Assembly: GCA_013285905.1 (NCBI GenBank)
Contig: JABDGU010000003.1
Location: forward strand, 1 to 64,000
Source of the DNA: Bacteroidota bacterium
Lineage (GTDB): Bacteria; Bacteroidota; Bacteroidia; Chitinophagales; Chitinophagaceae
Direction of reading: 5' to 3'
Length of the DNA stretch: 64,000 bases
Position numbers and translations under genes: made by a program. The notes under the pieces were generated by a model, which searched no databases, had not been told where the DNA came from, and worked only from the letters and a program-made list of their open reading frames with translations. Below are positions 48,876-58,519 of this stretch, piece by piece (the stretch's first letter is position 1; the number at the start of each line of letters is the position of its first letter).

Positions 48876-50207
48876 TTATGCGACAAGCTGATTGGTAATA
48901 TTGTTTTTTTTAATAACTTGGTTTCTTTTGTTTATTTCTATTTGCTTTATACTTAAAGTTACTCCCAGACAGGTCCACCAAATGGCATTATCAACCCAGT
49001 TAACAACAGTTTGGCGATATAATGCAGGACCCCAAAATGCATAGAAAGCCAACAATAAACTTAAGTTTTTTAAGAACGGCGTTTTAACGAATTTATATAC
49101 GCTGAAGGAATAAATAAAAATAGCTAACGACATTATAAACCAAAGACAAAGACCGATAGGCCCAAGTTCAAGCCCAATTCTGTGTGCCTGATCTTCTGCA
49201 CCAGGTAAGTTACCTATTTTATTAAATCTTGATGAACCATTTTGATATGTACCTATTCCATAGCCCATTATTCCTCCTGAAGGAGTTAACAATACATCAT
49301 ATATTTCGCTGAACAAAGTGCTGTTACGAGATTCGTATTCATTATTATCGTTACCGGCCTCAAAACGGACATTCCATGTATCAAATGCTCTTCTACCCTG
49401 ATCTGTATATAATATTGTAATTGTTGTCAGAAATACCACTAAAGCCAGTCCCCCAAGTACTTTTGTATTACTAACGAAATATTGTGATTTAAAAAGAAGG
49501 AAGCCGGCAACAACAGAGACCGAAAGAAAAACAGTAGTTCTGGAACCTGTCATAAATAAATTGATTACGGCTAAACCAAATGAAAGGTAAACTAAGTTCC
49601 GAATCAATGCATTCTTTTGCCTTTCAAATAATAATGCAAAAATGAAAATAAAGCCGAACACCGCAAAGCTTGCATTACCGCTATGATACGAAAAAAGTGT
49701 TGTAACCCTTACAACATCGCTCCCTGCAAGGCCTGCAGTCGCAATATCAGACTCCTCGTTTGTAGCATACTTATTAATAAATGCGTCGTGAGGAGCGTTA
49801 TATTGCAAGATACCCAGGATACATACACCTATCGATATCATTGCAAGTATAACGGTTACTTTCTTTAATTTCTCTTCAGTATTTAAAAAGTATGGTAATC
49901 CCATTGCTGCGGGTATAAAAGACAGATATGCTATAATACCTAAAACTCCAACAAGAGGACTATTAATAACAGTTGTATAAAATAATGAAATGCAACAGTA
50001 AAGAACAAAAACTGAGATTGTAGTTCTGATTTCCGGATAAGGTGTTTTTTCTTTTTTGTACTCTCTTAATCTCACGAAAATAATCATGATCAACAAGTAC
50101 TTAACAAAGTACAATGCATCTGTTAAAGAAGGGAAAAGCCATTTCCTCACCGCTCCTTCTATCAGCATCCATATATAAAAAAACGCAAATAATCTCTGTA
50201 GCTTCAT
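48876..50207 (-). CDS. O-antigen polymerase/ligase-like membrane protein
   Basis: 443 residues, about eleven membrane helices with a longer external loop at about 270-330 (DTWNVRFEAGNDNNEYESRN). GSRTTVFLSVSVVAGFLLF and the EDQAHRIGLELGPIGLCLWF block before the last helices match Wzy/WaaL-type proteins (O-antigen ligase domain). It would polymerise repeat units or ligate the chain. It is the only such protein in the locus portion seen here. Confidence 0.88.
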   Translation of the reverse strand: MKLQRLFAFFYIWMLIEGAVRKWLFPSLTDALYFVKYLLIMIIFVRLREYKKEKTPYPEIRTTISVFVLYCCISLFYTTVINSPLVGVLGIIAYLSFIPAAMGLPYFLNTEEKLKKVTVILAMISIGVCILGILQYNAPHDAFINKYATNEESDIATAGLAGSDVVRVTTLFSYHSGNASFAVFGFIFIFALLFERQKNALIRNLVYLSFGLAVINLFMTGSRTTVFLSVSVVAGFLLFKSQYFVSNTKVLGGLALVVFLTTITILYTDQGRRAFDTWNVRFEAGNDNNEYESRNSTLFSEIYDVLLTPSGGIMGYGIGTYQNGSSRFNKIGNLPGAEDQAHRIGLELGPIGLCLWFIMSLAIFIYSFSVYKFVKTPFLKNLSLLLAFYAFWGPALYRQTVVNWVDNAIWWTCLGVTLSIKQIEINKRNQVIKKNNITNQLVA

Positions 50208-50215
50208 TTCTATAT

Positions 50216-51223
50216 TTAGCTTAGTTCATTTATTAATGCCAAATATTTATTAGATATTGATTCCAATGTGAATCCTTTTAGGTGCTTGCTAAGGTTCTGT
50301 TGCCCATAATTCTCAGTATCTAACATACATTTTCGTATTGCATCGGCTATTGCATTAGTATTTCCGTTTGGTATAGTAACGCCACATTCTCCGATAGCTT
50401 CTTTTAGTCCGCCGTCTTCTGAAACAATAAGTTTACAACCAGCTGCCAATCCTTCAAGTGCAACGATACCAAATGGTTCTTTCCATAAAGATGGCACAAC
50501 CATTACTTTATGCTGATTAAGTAAATCATTCAGGTTTTTACCCGAAACTGAGCCATAAAACTTCACAAAACTATTTAGTTGATATTTCTCAACGAGTGTA
50601 TGCAAATTGCTTTTTTCTGCACCATCACCAATAATACTCAATTTCACCTTAATGCCTTGTTTGTGTAATAAGCTAAGTGCCTCAACTAAAACATCACATC
50701 CTTTGTCGCTTACCAAGCGTCCTAAAAAAACAATATCCTGCTCCCTTTGTTGCCATGGTATGTCCGAATGAAAGATATCCTCATTGTACGGATTACCAAT
50801 AACCCTTTTATTTTTTATGATTTGATAAGCTACATATCCGGAACAACAAACATTGCATTTTGCAAAGGAAGCAATCAAGTATTTTAATCGTCCATTTAAA
50901 GTAATGGAACCATCGTTCTTGTAATAAGTATTTTGATGGTATATATAAAATGGTTTTCTAAAAAAAAGAAAGGGATAAATCCCTCTTAAACTTACATTCA
51001 TTTGCATATAGACATTACAAGACTTAAAAGCCTTGATATATGCCTTTATGCCGCCATTGCGAATAACTTTAAAAGCGAATTCATCGGTTTGCGTACTTGC
51101 AGTATCGGTTACAACTGTCACTTCGTGTCCTTTTTGTGTAAACTTATCTGCCAAACCTCTTGCAATAACTTCCACGCCGCCAATCCTTGGATAGAAATAT
51201 GGAGAGTAGATCAATATTCTCAT
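50216..51223 (-). CDS. Glycosyltransferase (GT4-like)
   Basis: 335 residues. IYSPYFYPRIGGVEVIARGL at the start, IVFLGRLVSDKGCDVLVEAL, VVPSLWKEPFGIVALEGLAA and GCKLIVSEDGGLKEAIG. A textbook GT4 retaining enzyme. 8 bp before the polymerase-like gene. Confidence 0.95.
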   Translation of the reverse strand: MRILIYSPYFYPRIGGVEVIARGLADKFTQKGHEVTVVTDTASTQTDEFAFKVIRNGGIKAYIKAFKSCNVYMQMNVSLRGIYPFLFFRKPFYIYHQNTYYKNDGSITLNGRLKYLIASFAKCNVCCSGYVAYQIIKNKRVIGNPYNEDIFHSDIPWQQREQDIVFLGRLVSDKGCDVLVEALSLLHKQGIKVKLSIIGDGAEKSNLHTLVEKYQLNSFVKFYGSVSGKNLNDLLNQHKVMVVPSLWKEPFGIVALEGLAAGCKLIVSEDGGLKEAIGECGVTIPNGNTNAIADAIRKCMLDTENYGQQNLSKHLKGFTLESISNKYLALINELS

Positions 51224-51242
51224 TGATTAATAAACAGGTTTT

Positions 51243-52415
51243 TCAACAGTTCGTAAATATGCATACGTGCCTGTCTGTAATTTTGCTCCAAGATAAATAT
51301 GAACTATAAAAAGACTGTGTTTTTAATCCGTATTCAATTCTTTTTTGCGGATTGTCAATCAAGTCTTTCAGAATAATCAAAAGTGAATTACTATCATTGG
51401 GGTCAAATAAAAGTAGTGGTACTTCGTTCGAAAAATTGTCGTCATTCAGATCGCCTCTTGTAGTTACAATGGGTATATTCGCAATAAATGAGGCAACTAA
51501 TGAACCACTCTTAAAAGATGCACCGCCTTCATTACCATTTTCTACTTTCTCAAAAGAAAATATTATATCACCAATAGACAGGTAGCAATATACCTCATCT
51601 TGTGATACAAGACCTGTTAAAATAATATTGTCGTGCAAGCCATATTTATTAATAAGGTTGGTGCAATTTTTCGCATGTGAGTCGCTAATATAGCCTACAA
51701 CAATGACTTTTACTTTATAGTTCTGTTTTAGTAGTTCATTTACATTCTCTATTAAAACAGAGTAGTTTCTATTACCAAACGATACAATAAGTAATTCGTT
51801 ATTCGGGGCAATTCTCTCCTTTAAAATTTTCCTGTATTTGTCATCGTGTTCTTTAGATAAGGGAGGTAGTATATTTGTCGCAATTGGTATTTTATCAACG
51901 ATATTGTTATACTTTTTTAATTGCCTGACATATCTGTCAATGCTTGTGATAGCAGACCTTGATGATTTAAGAATTATTACTGCTGCGATCCTTTGAGTGA
52001 TGGCTTGCAAAAATAACCATGGTTTAGTAAAGTTCCAACGAATATAGGTTTCATGAAAATTACTGATGACTTTTACCCCACTCAACTTTAACTTAAGAAC
52101 ATAATAAGGAGGTTGAAACGGGATGCCATTCCAGCCCCAGACAGTAGCTAAATAATGATATAATACAGTATCTATTTTTTCAGCCCTGATACTTGGTACA
52201 ACTTTCTTCCAAAAATCTTTCTTTGGAAAAGTGAACAGTCTAATATTATCAAAAGATTGCGCATTCTCTATATAATTACCGAAACAGTAATAGTAAATTT
52301 CAAAATTTCTTTTAGACAACTCAACAGCTAATAACCAGGTATAAATTCCCATTGCACTGTCAGGAGTATAACCTGCATTGTTTGCAATAAATGCTATCTT
52401 CTTCCTATCTATCAT
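51243..52415 (-). CDS. Glycosyltransferase-like protein (GT-B fold)
   Basis: 390 residues. N-terminal KIAFIANNAGYTPDSAMGIY and a C-terminal half with LLIVSFGNRNYSVLIENVNE, and GNEGGASFKSGSLVASFIAN where the usual E-x7-E donor motif is altered. Fits a divergent GT4-like enzyme. The function is less sure than for its neighbours. Confidence 0.8.
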   Translation of the reverse strand: MIDRKKIAFIANNAGYTPDSAMGIYTWLLAVELSKRNFEIYYYCFGNYIENAQSFDNIRLFTFPKKDFWKKVVPSIRAEKIDTVLYHYLATVWGWNGIPFQPPYYVLKLKLSGVKVISNFHETYIRWNFTKPWLFLQAITQRIAAVIILKSSRSAITSIDRYVRQLKKYNNIVDKIPIATNILPPLSKEHDDKYRKILKERIAPNNELLIVSFGNRNYSVLIENVNELLKQNYKVKVIVVGYISDSHAKNCTNLINKYGLHDNIILTGLVSQDEVYCYLSIGDIIFSFEKVENGNEGGASFKSGSLVASFIANIPIVTTRGDLNDDNFSNEVPLLLFDPNDSNSLLIILKDLIDNPQKRIEYGLKTQSFYSSYLSWSKITDRHVCIFTNC

Positions 52416-52430
52416 TTTTTAAAAAATATC

Positions 52431-53234
52431 CTATTTTTTAAAAACCACACATATGTTTGAGTGCAATTTTAACCGCAATTTTTCCGGTAATTTTCGCGAG
52501 ATTTTTTCTGCAAAATCTATAAGCGATTTAGGTATAAATTGCAATAAGCGATTGGTTTTCATATGCCCTTCGGTTAAAGGATTATTATAAACATCTATAA
52601 ATTTAATTTTCAGATCTATACTTGAAGCTATTTTCTCAATCTCCTCTTTGTATAATAAAAAAATGTGCCCATCACAATTAGGCTTAAATTGATTTTTTTC
52701 ATAAATGCTCGGATCAGAACATTCGGAAAATCGTGGTAGTTTGTTTGAATAATAGCTTCCTAATGGAGTGGTCATAAAAATATACCCTCCCTGTTTTACC
52801 ATTACAGCAACCTGTTTTAAAAAATTGTCAGGATGGGCAACATGTTCTATTATTTCCGTAATAATAACTGCGTCAAATTTATTCTCGAATCCAAGTTCAA
52901 AGGCATTTCCTACTTTATAATTAATATTGCCTTTTTCGTATTTTAGTTTTACATAATCAACTAACTCACCTCTAATGTCATTCCATGTCACATTATAACC
53001 GAGCTCAGCAAGCTTTAAGCTAAAATTCCCTTGGGCCGCTGCAATATCCAATATATTTGCAGAATGTATGTCAGGCAGATAATGTTTGACTTTCTCGATA
53101 ATGATATTAAGTCTGTTAGCATAAGCATATGAGTATCCCAATTGTGATTTATCGCCCCATATTTCCAGCTTATCATAAATATGCGATACTCTCCAACTTT
53201 CCGGCCATTCAGGTTTAATACTAAGTTCTTTCAT
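52431..53234 (-). CDS. SAM-dependent methyltransferase
   Basis: 267 residues. ILDIAAAQGNFSLKLAELGY (61-80) is the SAM-binding motif I, with AAAQG in place of the usual GxGxG. FDAVIITEIIEHVAHPDNFL (120-139) is motif IV of UbiG-like enzymes. Probably O-methylates a sugar. 15 bp from the glycosyltransferase-like gene. Confidence 0.9.
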   Translation of the reverse strand: MKELSIKPEWPESWRVSHIYDKLEIWGDKSQLGYSYAYANRLNIIIEKVKHYLPDIHSANILDIAAAQGNFSLKLAELGYNVTWNDIRGELVDYVKLKYEKGNINYKVGNAFELGFENKFDAVIITEIIEHVAHPDNFLKQVAVMVKQGGYIFMTTPLGSYYSNKLPRFSECSDPSIYEKNQFKPNCDGHIFLLYKEEIEKIASSIDLKIKFIDVYNNPLTEGHMKTNRLLQFIPKSLIDFAEKISRKLPEKLRLKLHSNICVVFKK

Positions 53235-53296
53235 ATACCTGGATTATTGCTTATTTGTAATTAACTTTTATGCTATTCACTCTTGATAAAATAAAA

Positions 53297-54277
53297 CTAA
53301 CCTTTCTTTGAACACATTCTTAAAACCCTTCTTCCTACATTATAATAATTTCTTCCTAAGTAATAGGTACGTTTAGAATCTCGGGTAATAAAAAAAGTGT
53401 ATTTTAATATTGTACATAGTATTTTTTCGGCTTTTCGACGGGGTAAATACTCGGAATTAATTAAGAAACTAAATTTATCCATGTCACTATAGTATAGGGC
53501 AGAAAGCAAACCAGATACCATTCTTTGCGAAATACAAAGTTGTTTATACACCATGTTACTTTTTGAGCAATCTGCATTAATTAAATAGTATAATAAAAGA
53601 TGGTATTTTAAACCATTACTTGTTTCGGATCGGTTATGAATTCTATAATAACTGACTATTTCTTTAGTAAAATAAAATTGCGAATTTATTTTGAAAAGCC
53701 TTAAAAACATTTCCTGCTCGGGAGTATTAAGTTCAGTATTAAATAATACTTTTTTCAACAGATCTGTTTTTATCAGGCTCCCTGTAATCGGTAACGAATT
53801 CGTCCAAATATATTTTTCCACGTTAGATACAAGCCCGTCCGGAATCTCATTCCGATGATAACGCTGGTTAGGGTCAAAGGATAATTGATCCCCATTTTCA
53901 TCTATAAAAATCTGGTTTCCAAAAACAACCGCAGGTTGGTATTCTATGTACTTTAATAATTCAGATATAGCACCAAGAGGAATAACATCGTCATCGCCAA
54001 TGATGATGATGTATTCACCTTTGGCATGTTTTACCAATTCATTCCAGTTTCCCGATAGCCCTTTATTATCAGCCTGTTTTATATACCTGACATTATGGTA
54101 TTGTCTTGAAGCATTCAAAGAATATTCTTCGATCCTATTAGCTTCTGCCCCACTATACAAATTCTGGCTTATTAATATCTCAATACCCTTGTAACTCTGG
54201 TTTAAAGCACTTTTCAGTGCCACATCAAGATACTGAAGTCTTTTATATACAGGGATACCTATAGTTATCAATGGCAC
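53297..54277 (-). CDS. Family 2 glycosyltransferase
   Basis: 326 residues with a GTG start. ITIGIPVYKRLQYLDVALKS, then the metal-binding DDD in YIIIGDDDVIPLGAISELL. GT-A fold inverting enzyme. The C-terminal 100 residues are helical and basic. No membrane helices. Confidence 0.92.
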   Translation of the reverse strand: MPLITIGIPVYKRLQYLDVALKSALNQSYKGIEILISQNLYSGAEANRIEEYSLNASRQYHNVRYIKQADNKGLSGNWNELVKHAKGEYIIIIGDDDVIPLGAISELLKYIEYQPAVVFGNQIFIDENGDQLSFDPNQRYHRNEIPDGLVSNVEKYIWTNSLPITGSLIKTDLLKKVLFNTELNTPEQEMFLRLFKINSQFYFTKEIVSYYRIHNRSETSNGLKYHLLLYYLINADCSKSNMVYKQLCISQRMVSGLLSALYYSDMDKFSFLINSEYLPRRKAEKILCTILKYTFFITRDSKRTYYLGRNYYNVGRRVLRMCSKKG

Positions 54278-54302
54278 GAAACGGCAAATTTAATTTGTTC
54301 TC

Positions 54303-55142
54303 CTATTTTTTTATATTGAAAAAAAATCTGACCGCAAGCCTTAAAGCAAAATAATTCTCCTGAAAAAAATTCTTTGTGCCTTTAAACTTCATTTTAGTTA
54401 ATAAAGCAAAGCGTTTCGGAATGGATGCGATAAAATATTTAAAATAAAGAAAACGCGAAGGTTTTAATGATAAATAATGCTTTTGATAAAAATAAATTGC
54501 ACTATCTATATTCTGACGATATCCATTCCATCCTCGTTTAGGGCGCCATGGATGAATGACGATAGCTTCATCTACAAATTTCACTGTAAAAGATCTGATC
54601 AACCTGGTACCCAAATCAATATCTTCCATATATGGATACGGAAACATCTCATCAAAGCCGGAAACACTAAAAAAAGCATTTCGATGAATGCAAATATTAC
54701 ATGACCAGAAAAGGTTTCCAGTTATATTAATAGGTGCCTGTTCATTAAATGTTCTTTGTTCCCTATCCGCAATAGTCTTACCCTCAAAAACAAGAATATC
54801 CGGGTAGCTGACAATTGCTTTGCGGTAACTGTCAATAAAATCGGTATCGGGCAGGCAATCATCATCTGTAAATAACAACCAATCGCTTTGAGCCAGTTTT
54901 GCCCCATTATTTCTATTTGCGGCCGGTCCCCGATGAGGTCCTTCGACAATACTGAGATGAAAATTGAATTTATGTCGGGATAAATATTTTTCTGTCTCTA
55001 AAATATCATCATCGTCTGTAACAATTACCTCGATTTCATTATTGTTGAAATGCTTTGCAGCTTCACTCAAATGCTTAAGACACTCAGATAAAGTATCCGG
55101 CCGTTTATACGTAGGTACTATGATGGAGAAAATGGGATTCAT
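54303..55142 (-). CDS. Family 2 glycosyltransferase
   Basis: 279 residues. FSIIVPTYKRPDTLSECLKH, NNGAKLAQSDWLLFTDDDCL with the DDD, and GFDEMFPYPYMEDIDLGTRL with the catalytic ED. I start at the ATG 55142 because it overlaps the upstream stop as ATGA; a longer reading exists but lacks family similarity. Confidence 0.94.
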   Translation of the reverse strand: MNPIFSIIVPTYKRPDTLSECLKHLSEAAKHFNNNEIEVIVTDDDDILETEKYLSRHKFNFHLSIVEGPHRGPAANRNNGAKLAQSDWLLFTDDDCLPDTDFIDSYRKAIVSYPDILVFEGKTIADREQRTFNEQAPINITGNLFWSCNICIHRNAFFSVSGFDEMFPYPYMEDIDLGTRLIRSFTVKFVDEAIVIHPWRPKRGWNGYRQNIDSAIYFYQKHYLSLKPSRFLYFKYFIASIPKRFALLTKMKFKGTKNFFQENYFALRLAVRFFFNIKK

Positions 55143-56209
55143 TTTGATATAGCAGGCCTTAGGCAGTCCATTAATTGGGAACAAAAAGTGTTGTAATTAA
55201 ACCGTGTGTTTCTAAGTCTTAAAGAATTTGCCGACATTTCTTTATAGACCTTGTCGTCACTTAATAAATCAAAGGCCTCTTTCCATGCTTCCGGCCTGGC
55301 AGGATCCACCCATATACCAATCCCTTCTTTTTCAATATCAATATCTATAAACTGATGCCGCGTCATGACTACAGGTTTGCCCATTCCAATAGCATCAGTT
55401 AAGCTTGTAAGACCTACCAGGCTTTGCTTTTCTTCATACAGCGGAACACAAATGGCCCTGGAACGCGCCATTATTTTCAAAGATTTATCGTATAAAAAAT
55501 CCTGCTCACTTTCCAGTTTCTTTATTTTTACTTTATCATTAGATGATGAAAGGTTTTTTGTATCGCCAACGTAATATAAAGAGAGTTCTTTATCTGCCAG
55601 TTGTGCGCCTTTCAGCATGGTGAGATAATCACGACCGGTTCTACCAGAACAAAAAAATCCAAGATCATTTGGATTGTCGTTCAGGATGAATTTATCATAA
55701 TATACATTATCCGGCCCCCAGGTCAATACGGGTGATTTAGGTTGTGACGCAAAAGCATTAATATAATCGGCTACTTTCCTACTTAACGCAGGAAAAAACA
55801 TAAGTCCTCTCACTTCGATCTTAAAGAATTTTTTCCTGATCTTTGCCATCTTGCCTTTTACAGGCATGTGATGAGCAATAGCTATAATTTTATTATTAAT
55901 GATTTGAAAGAACTTCAGATATGCTAATAAGCTGGTTTCAGTTTGACATGGAGCATATATAATATCGTTCTTTTTTAATAACCTAAGACAAGCAAACTGG
56001 TGCTGTACATCTCCAAAAAAATAATAGAGTACTCCTGCAATTTTACTTTTGCTTCTTTTCTTTAATTCATCGTAGGGAACTACAATTACATCAAATCCCT
56101 GTTTTCTTAAAAAATCAACACCGTATAAATGATGTGCAGGTTTCAAGCCTCTTTCTATCTCACTCATTACCCTCTCTAACGAATAATTTATTAAAATAAT
56201 GATCCTCAA
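55139..56209 (-). CDS. Glycosyltransferase-like protein (GT-B fold)
   Basis: 356 residues, apparently from a TTG that overlaps the previous stop (TTGA), since the first beta strand RIIILINYSLE would otherwise be lost; the next Met is at residue 15. LGFFCSGRTGRDYLTMLKGA is a donor-loop-like block, followed by RAICVPLYEEKQSLVGLTSL and DAIGMGKPVVMTR. A divergent GT4-like enzyme. Confidence 0.85.
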   Translation of the reverse strand: MRIIILINYSLERVMSEIERGLKPAHHLYGVDFLRKQGFDVIVVPYDELKKRSKSKIAGVLYYFFGDVQHQFACLRLLKKNDIIYAPCQTETSLLAYLKFFQIINNKIIAIAHHMPVKGKMAKIRKKFFKIEVRGLMFFPALSRKVADYINAFASQPKSPVLTWGPDNVYYDKFILNDNPNDLGFFCSGRTGRDYLTMLKGAQLADKELSLYYVGDTKNLSSSNDKVKIKKLESEQDFLYDKSLKIMARSRAICVPLYEEKQSLVGLTSLTDAIGMGKPVVMTRHQFIDIDIEKEGIGIWVDPARPEAWKEAFDLLSDDKVYKEMSANSLRLRNTRFNYNTFCSQLMDCLRPAISK

Positions 56210-57378
56210 TTACTGTCCTTATTTAAATGTTTGAAGTATGCTTGTTCCAATTTTTTTGAAATATTTAGCCATGAAAGTTCCTTTTCAAGGACCGTAAAAT
56301 TTATTTGAGCCAAATTATTATCTAATAATTTTTTTTCACTTTCCTCAAATGCTTTAAGCCAAGTCTCCTTTGTTTTTCCTGCATTTATATTCCATGGCAA
56401 AGATCTTCCAACGATACCAGACTGTCCAATGTCGGAATATAACACGATAGTCCCCATAGCCTGGTAATTGGCTAATTTGATAGGAAAACGAGACTGATTA
56501 AATGGTTCATCTTGAAGAGGTAAAAGGCCGATATCAATTGCGCATGCAAACATATCCGCTTTTTCAGGCGTAAGCATTCCGAGGTAATCAATCTTATCCT
56601 TTAACTCCGGTTCTAAATTATCCAGTATGTATGCTTCAGATCCACATATTGCCAACCTTATCGAATCATTTTTTTTAATAACTTCTCTCATCCCATCATA
56701 ACACCAATCAATTTCAGCGTGAGTGCGTCCCATGAAACCAAAATATATTGCCTGTTTATCCAAGCCAAATATTTCCCTTGCTTGCTTTTTATCCGGCAGA
56801 TCAATGGGCCAATAACCATTATAGATGACTTCAACATTTTTTGCTTGCTGTTTAATGGCCCTGTTTTTTAAAAAATCGGAACAAACCGTAACCATATCCG
56901 CTTTTGAAGGGAAGGTATTTTCAATTTTTTTCACCCAAAATCTAGACCAATATTCTGCGATTGAACTTGTTTTTGTGCTATAAATACCACCAGTCCATAA
57001 ATCATCCCAATCATATACATTAAGATCAGCATTTTTCATGTTTTTAAACCAAGACCAAGCTCCTGATAAAAATGGTTGAAACATGTGATTGACATTTGCA
57101 TACGGATATTTAATTTTACTTCTTTTATAAGAAGTAAAAGGATGAGATGGCTGACCAAATATAGATTGAAGCTTATTACCAGAGCTAATTATATAATTTA
57201 CCCCATCCCTGTTTTCTTCTATTTGCTCATCCGATTGTTTTGAATAATCGCAACCCCATATGGTAACGTTATGCCCAAGTTGCTGAAGGCCAATAGCCAG
57301 GTTATGAAACCTGAAATAGGTGCCTTGCTTATATACAAACTGAACAAAAAAATTAATGTTAAGTTTCTTTTCTCTCAT
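56206..57378 (-). CDS. Glycosyltransferase-like protein (GT-B fold)
   Basis: 390 residues. N-terminal VYKQGTYFRFHNLAIGLQQL, then IYFGFMGRTHAEIDWCYDGM and IGLLPLQDEPFNQSRFPIKL, where the SRFPIKLANYQAMG block binds donor. Overlaps the next gene by 4 bp. A hexosyltransferase of unknown specificity. Confidence 0.88.
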   Translation of the reverse strand: MREKKLNINFFVQFVYKQGTYFRFHNLAIGLQQLGHNVTIWGCDYSKQSDEQIEENRDGVNYIISSGNKLQSIFGQPSHPFTSYKRSKIKYPYANVNHMFQPFLSGAWSWFKNMKNADLNVYDWDDLWTGGIYSTKTSSIAEYWSRFWVKKIENTFPSKADMVTVCSDFLKNRAIKQQAKNVEVIYNGYWPIDLPDKKQAREIFGLDKQAIYFGFMGRTHAEIDWCYDGMREVIKKNDSIRLAICGSEAYILDNLEPELKDKIDYLGMLTPEKADMFACAIDIGLLPLQDEPFNQSRFPIKLANYQAMGTIVLYSDIGQSGIVGRSLPWNINAGKTKETWLKAFEESEKKLLDNNLAQINFTVLEKELSWLNISKKLEQAYFKHLNKDSN

Positions 57379-57419
57379 CTATGTTCTGGTAATTATTTTT
57401 CGGTAATGGATAAAAAAGC

Positions 57420-58490
57420 TCAGGCACTTATTTTTTTGAGGTATTCAATATTCGCGGTAGCATATTTCAGTATCTGGTCCAGCAGTTGGTGCGCCGTTAT
57501 AGTTGGCTGCCAATCCCAATGGAGCCGGGCCTGCCTGCAATCGGAGATATAAAGTGGAATGTCAAATTTTCTATTTTCAGAAACCTTATTTATTTGTTTG
57601 CCCCTGATAATATGTTCTTTACAAAATTGATCAAGCTGAGCAAGGCTTAATGCATTATCTAGCCCACCTCCGATATTTAATACCCTGGGTGCAGCGGAAT
57701 TACTGCCCGATATTTGTTTTTCAACAAGTCTGAAAACGTCATAGGGATGTATCATATCCCTTACCTGTTTACCAGTGCCACCAAAGCCAATAAACGACAA
57801 GGGTTTATTCAAAAGATATTGGTAAATCCAGAAAGAAAAAATGCCTTGATCAATTTTTCCGAACTGCCCCGGCCCAGCTATAACACCACATCTGTTTATC
57901 CAAACAGGAAATCCAAAAGTGTAATGGTATTCGAGCGCAAGCATTTCTGACGCGAGTTTAGTTGCTCCATATAAAGAAACAGGCGCAGCAATGCTAAAAT
58001 TCTCAGCTATGCCATATTCCGAAAAACCCTGCGGATATGCTGCATTTTTACGGATTGCCAAGGCATATTCATTTTCATCGATTGGTAAAGAAGCCAATTC
58101 ATTGATGCTATAAACGCGACTGGTGCTTAAAATTATAAAACCGCAATTGTCCCTACGGCATTTCTCCAGTAAAAAAATAGTTCCGGTAAGATTATTATTA
58201 ATGAGCGCCAGGGTGCCAGAATCAACTCCTGCAGTTACGGTTGGTATTGCAGCGCAATCCAATACCCAATCAACTTTAGGCAAGTCATCAATATCCTCTT
58301 TACAGCGAATATCGCCATGTATCACTTTACAGCCAAGTTCCTTCAGTTCAGCCAAGTTGGCTTCGCTGCCTCGCCTGGATAAGTTATCAATACCCATGAT
58401 ATCGATGTCGGCAAAATGTCCTTTAAAACTACGAGCCATATTGCAACCGACGAATCCCGCTATTCCTGTGATCAATATTTTAATTGGCAT
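57420..58490 (-). CDS. NAD-dependent epimerase (CDP-paratose-2-epimerase-like)
   Basis: 356 residues, extended SDR. ITGIAGFVGCNMARSF (7-22), GIDNLSRRGSEANLAELKEL (33-52), STSRVYSINEL, Tyr174/Lys178 in SLYGATK, and GGTGKQVRDMIHPYDVF typical of the tyvelose/paratose epimerase branch. Makes a deoxyhexose-type or related nucleotide sugar. A related gene is at 60657. Confidence 0.93.
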   Translation of the reverse strand: MPIKILITGIAGFVGCNMARSFKGHFADIDIMGIDNLSRRGSEANLAELKELGCKVIHGDIRCKEDIDDLPKVDWVLDCAAIPTVTAGVDSGTLALINNNLTGTIFLLEKCRRDNCGFIILSTSRVYSINELASLPIDENEYALAIRKNAAYPQGFSEYGIAENFSIAAPVSLYGATKLASEMLALEYHYTFGFPVWINRCGVIAGPGQFGKIDQGIFSFWIYQYLLNKPLSFIGFGGTGKQVRDMIHPYDVFRLVEKQISGSNSAAPRVLNIGGGLDNALSLAQLDQFCKEHIIRGKQINKVSENRKFDIPLYISDCRQARLHWDWQPTITAHQLLDQILKYATANIEYLKKISA

Positions 58491-58519
58491 TAGCTTTTAT
58501 TTTATTAGTCTAGTGACCT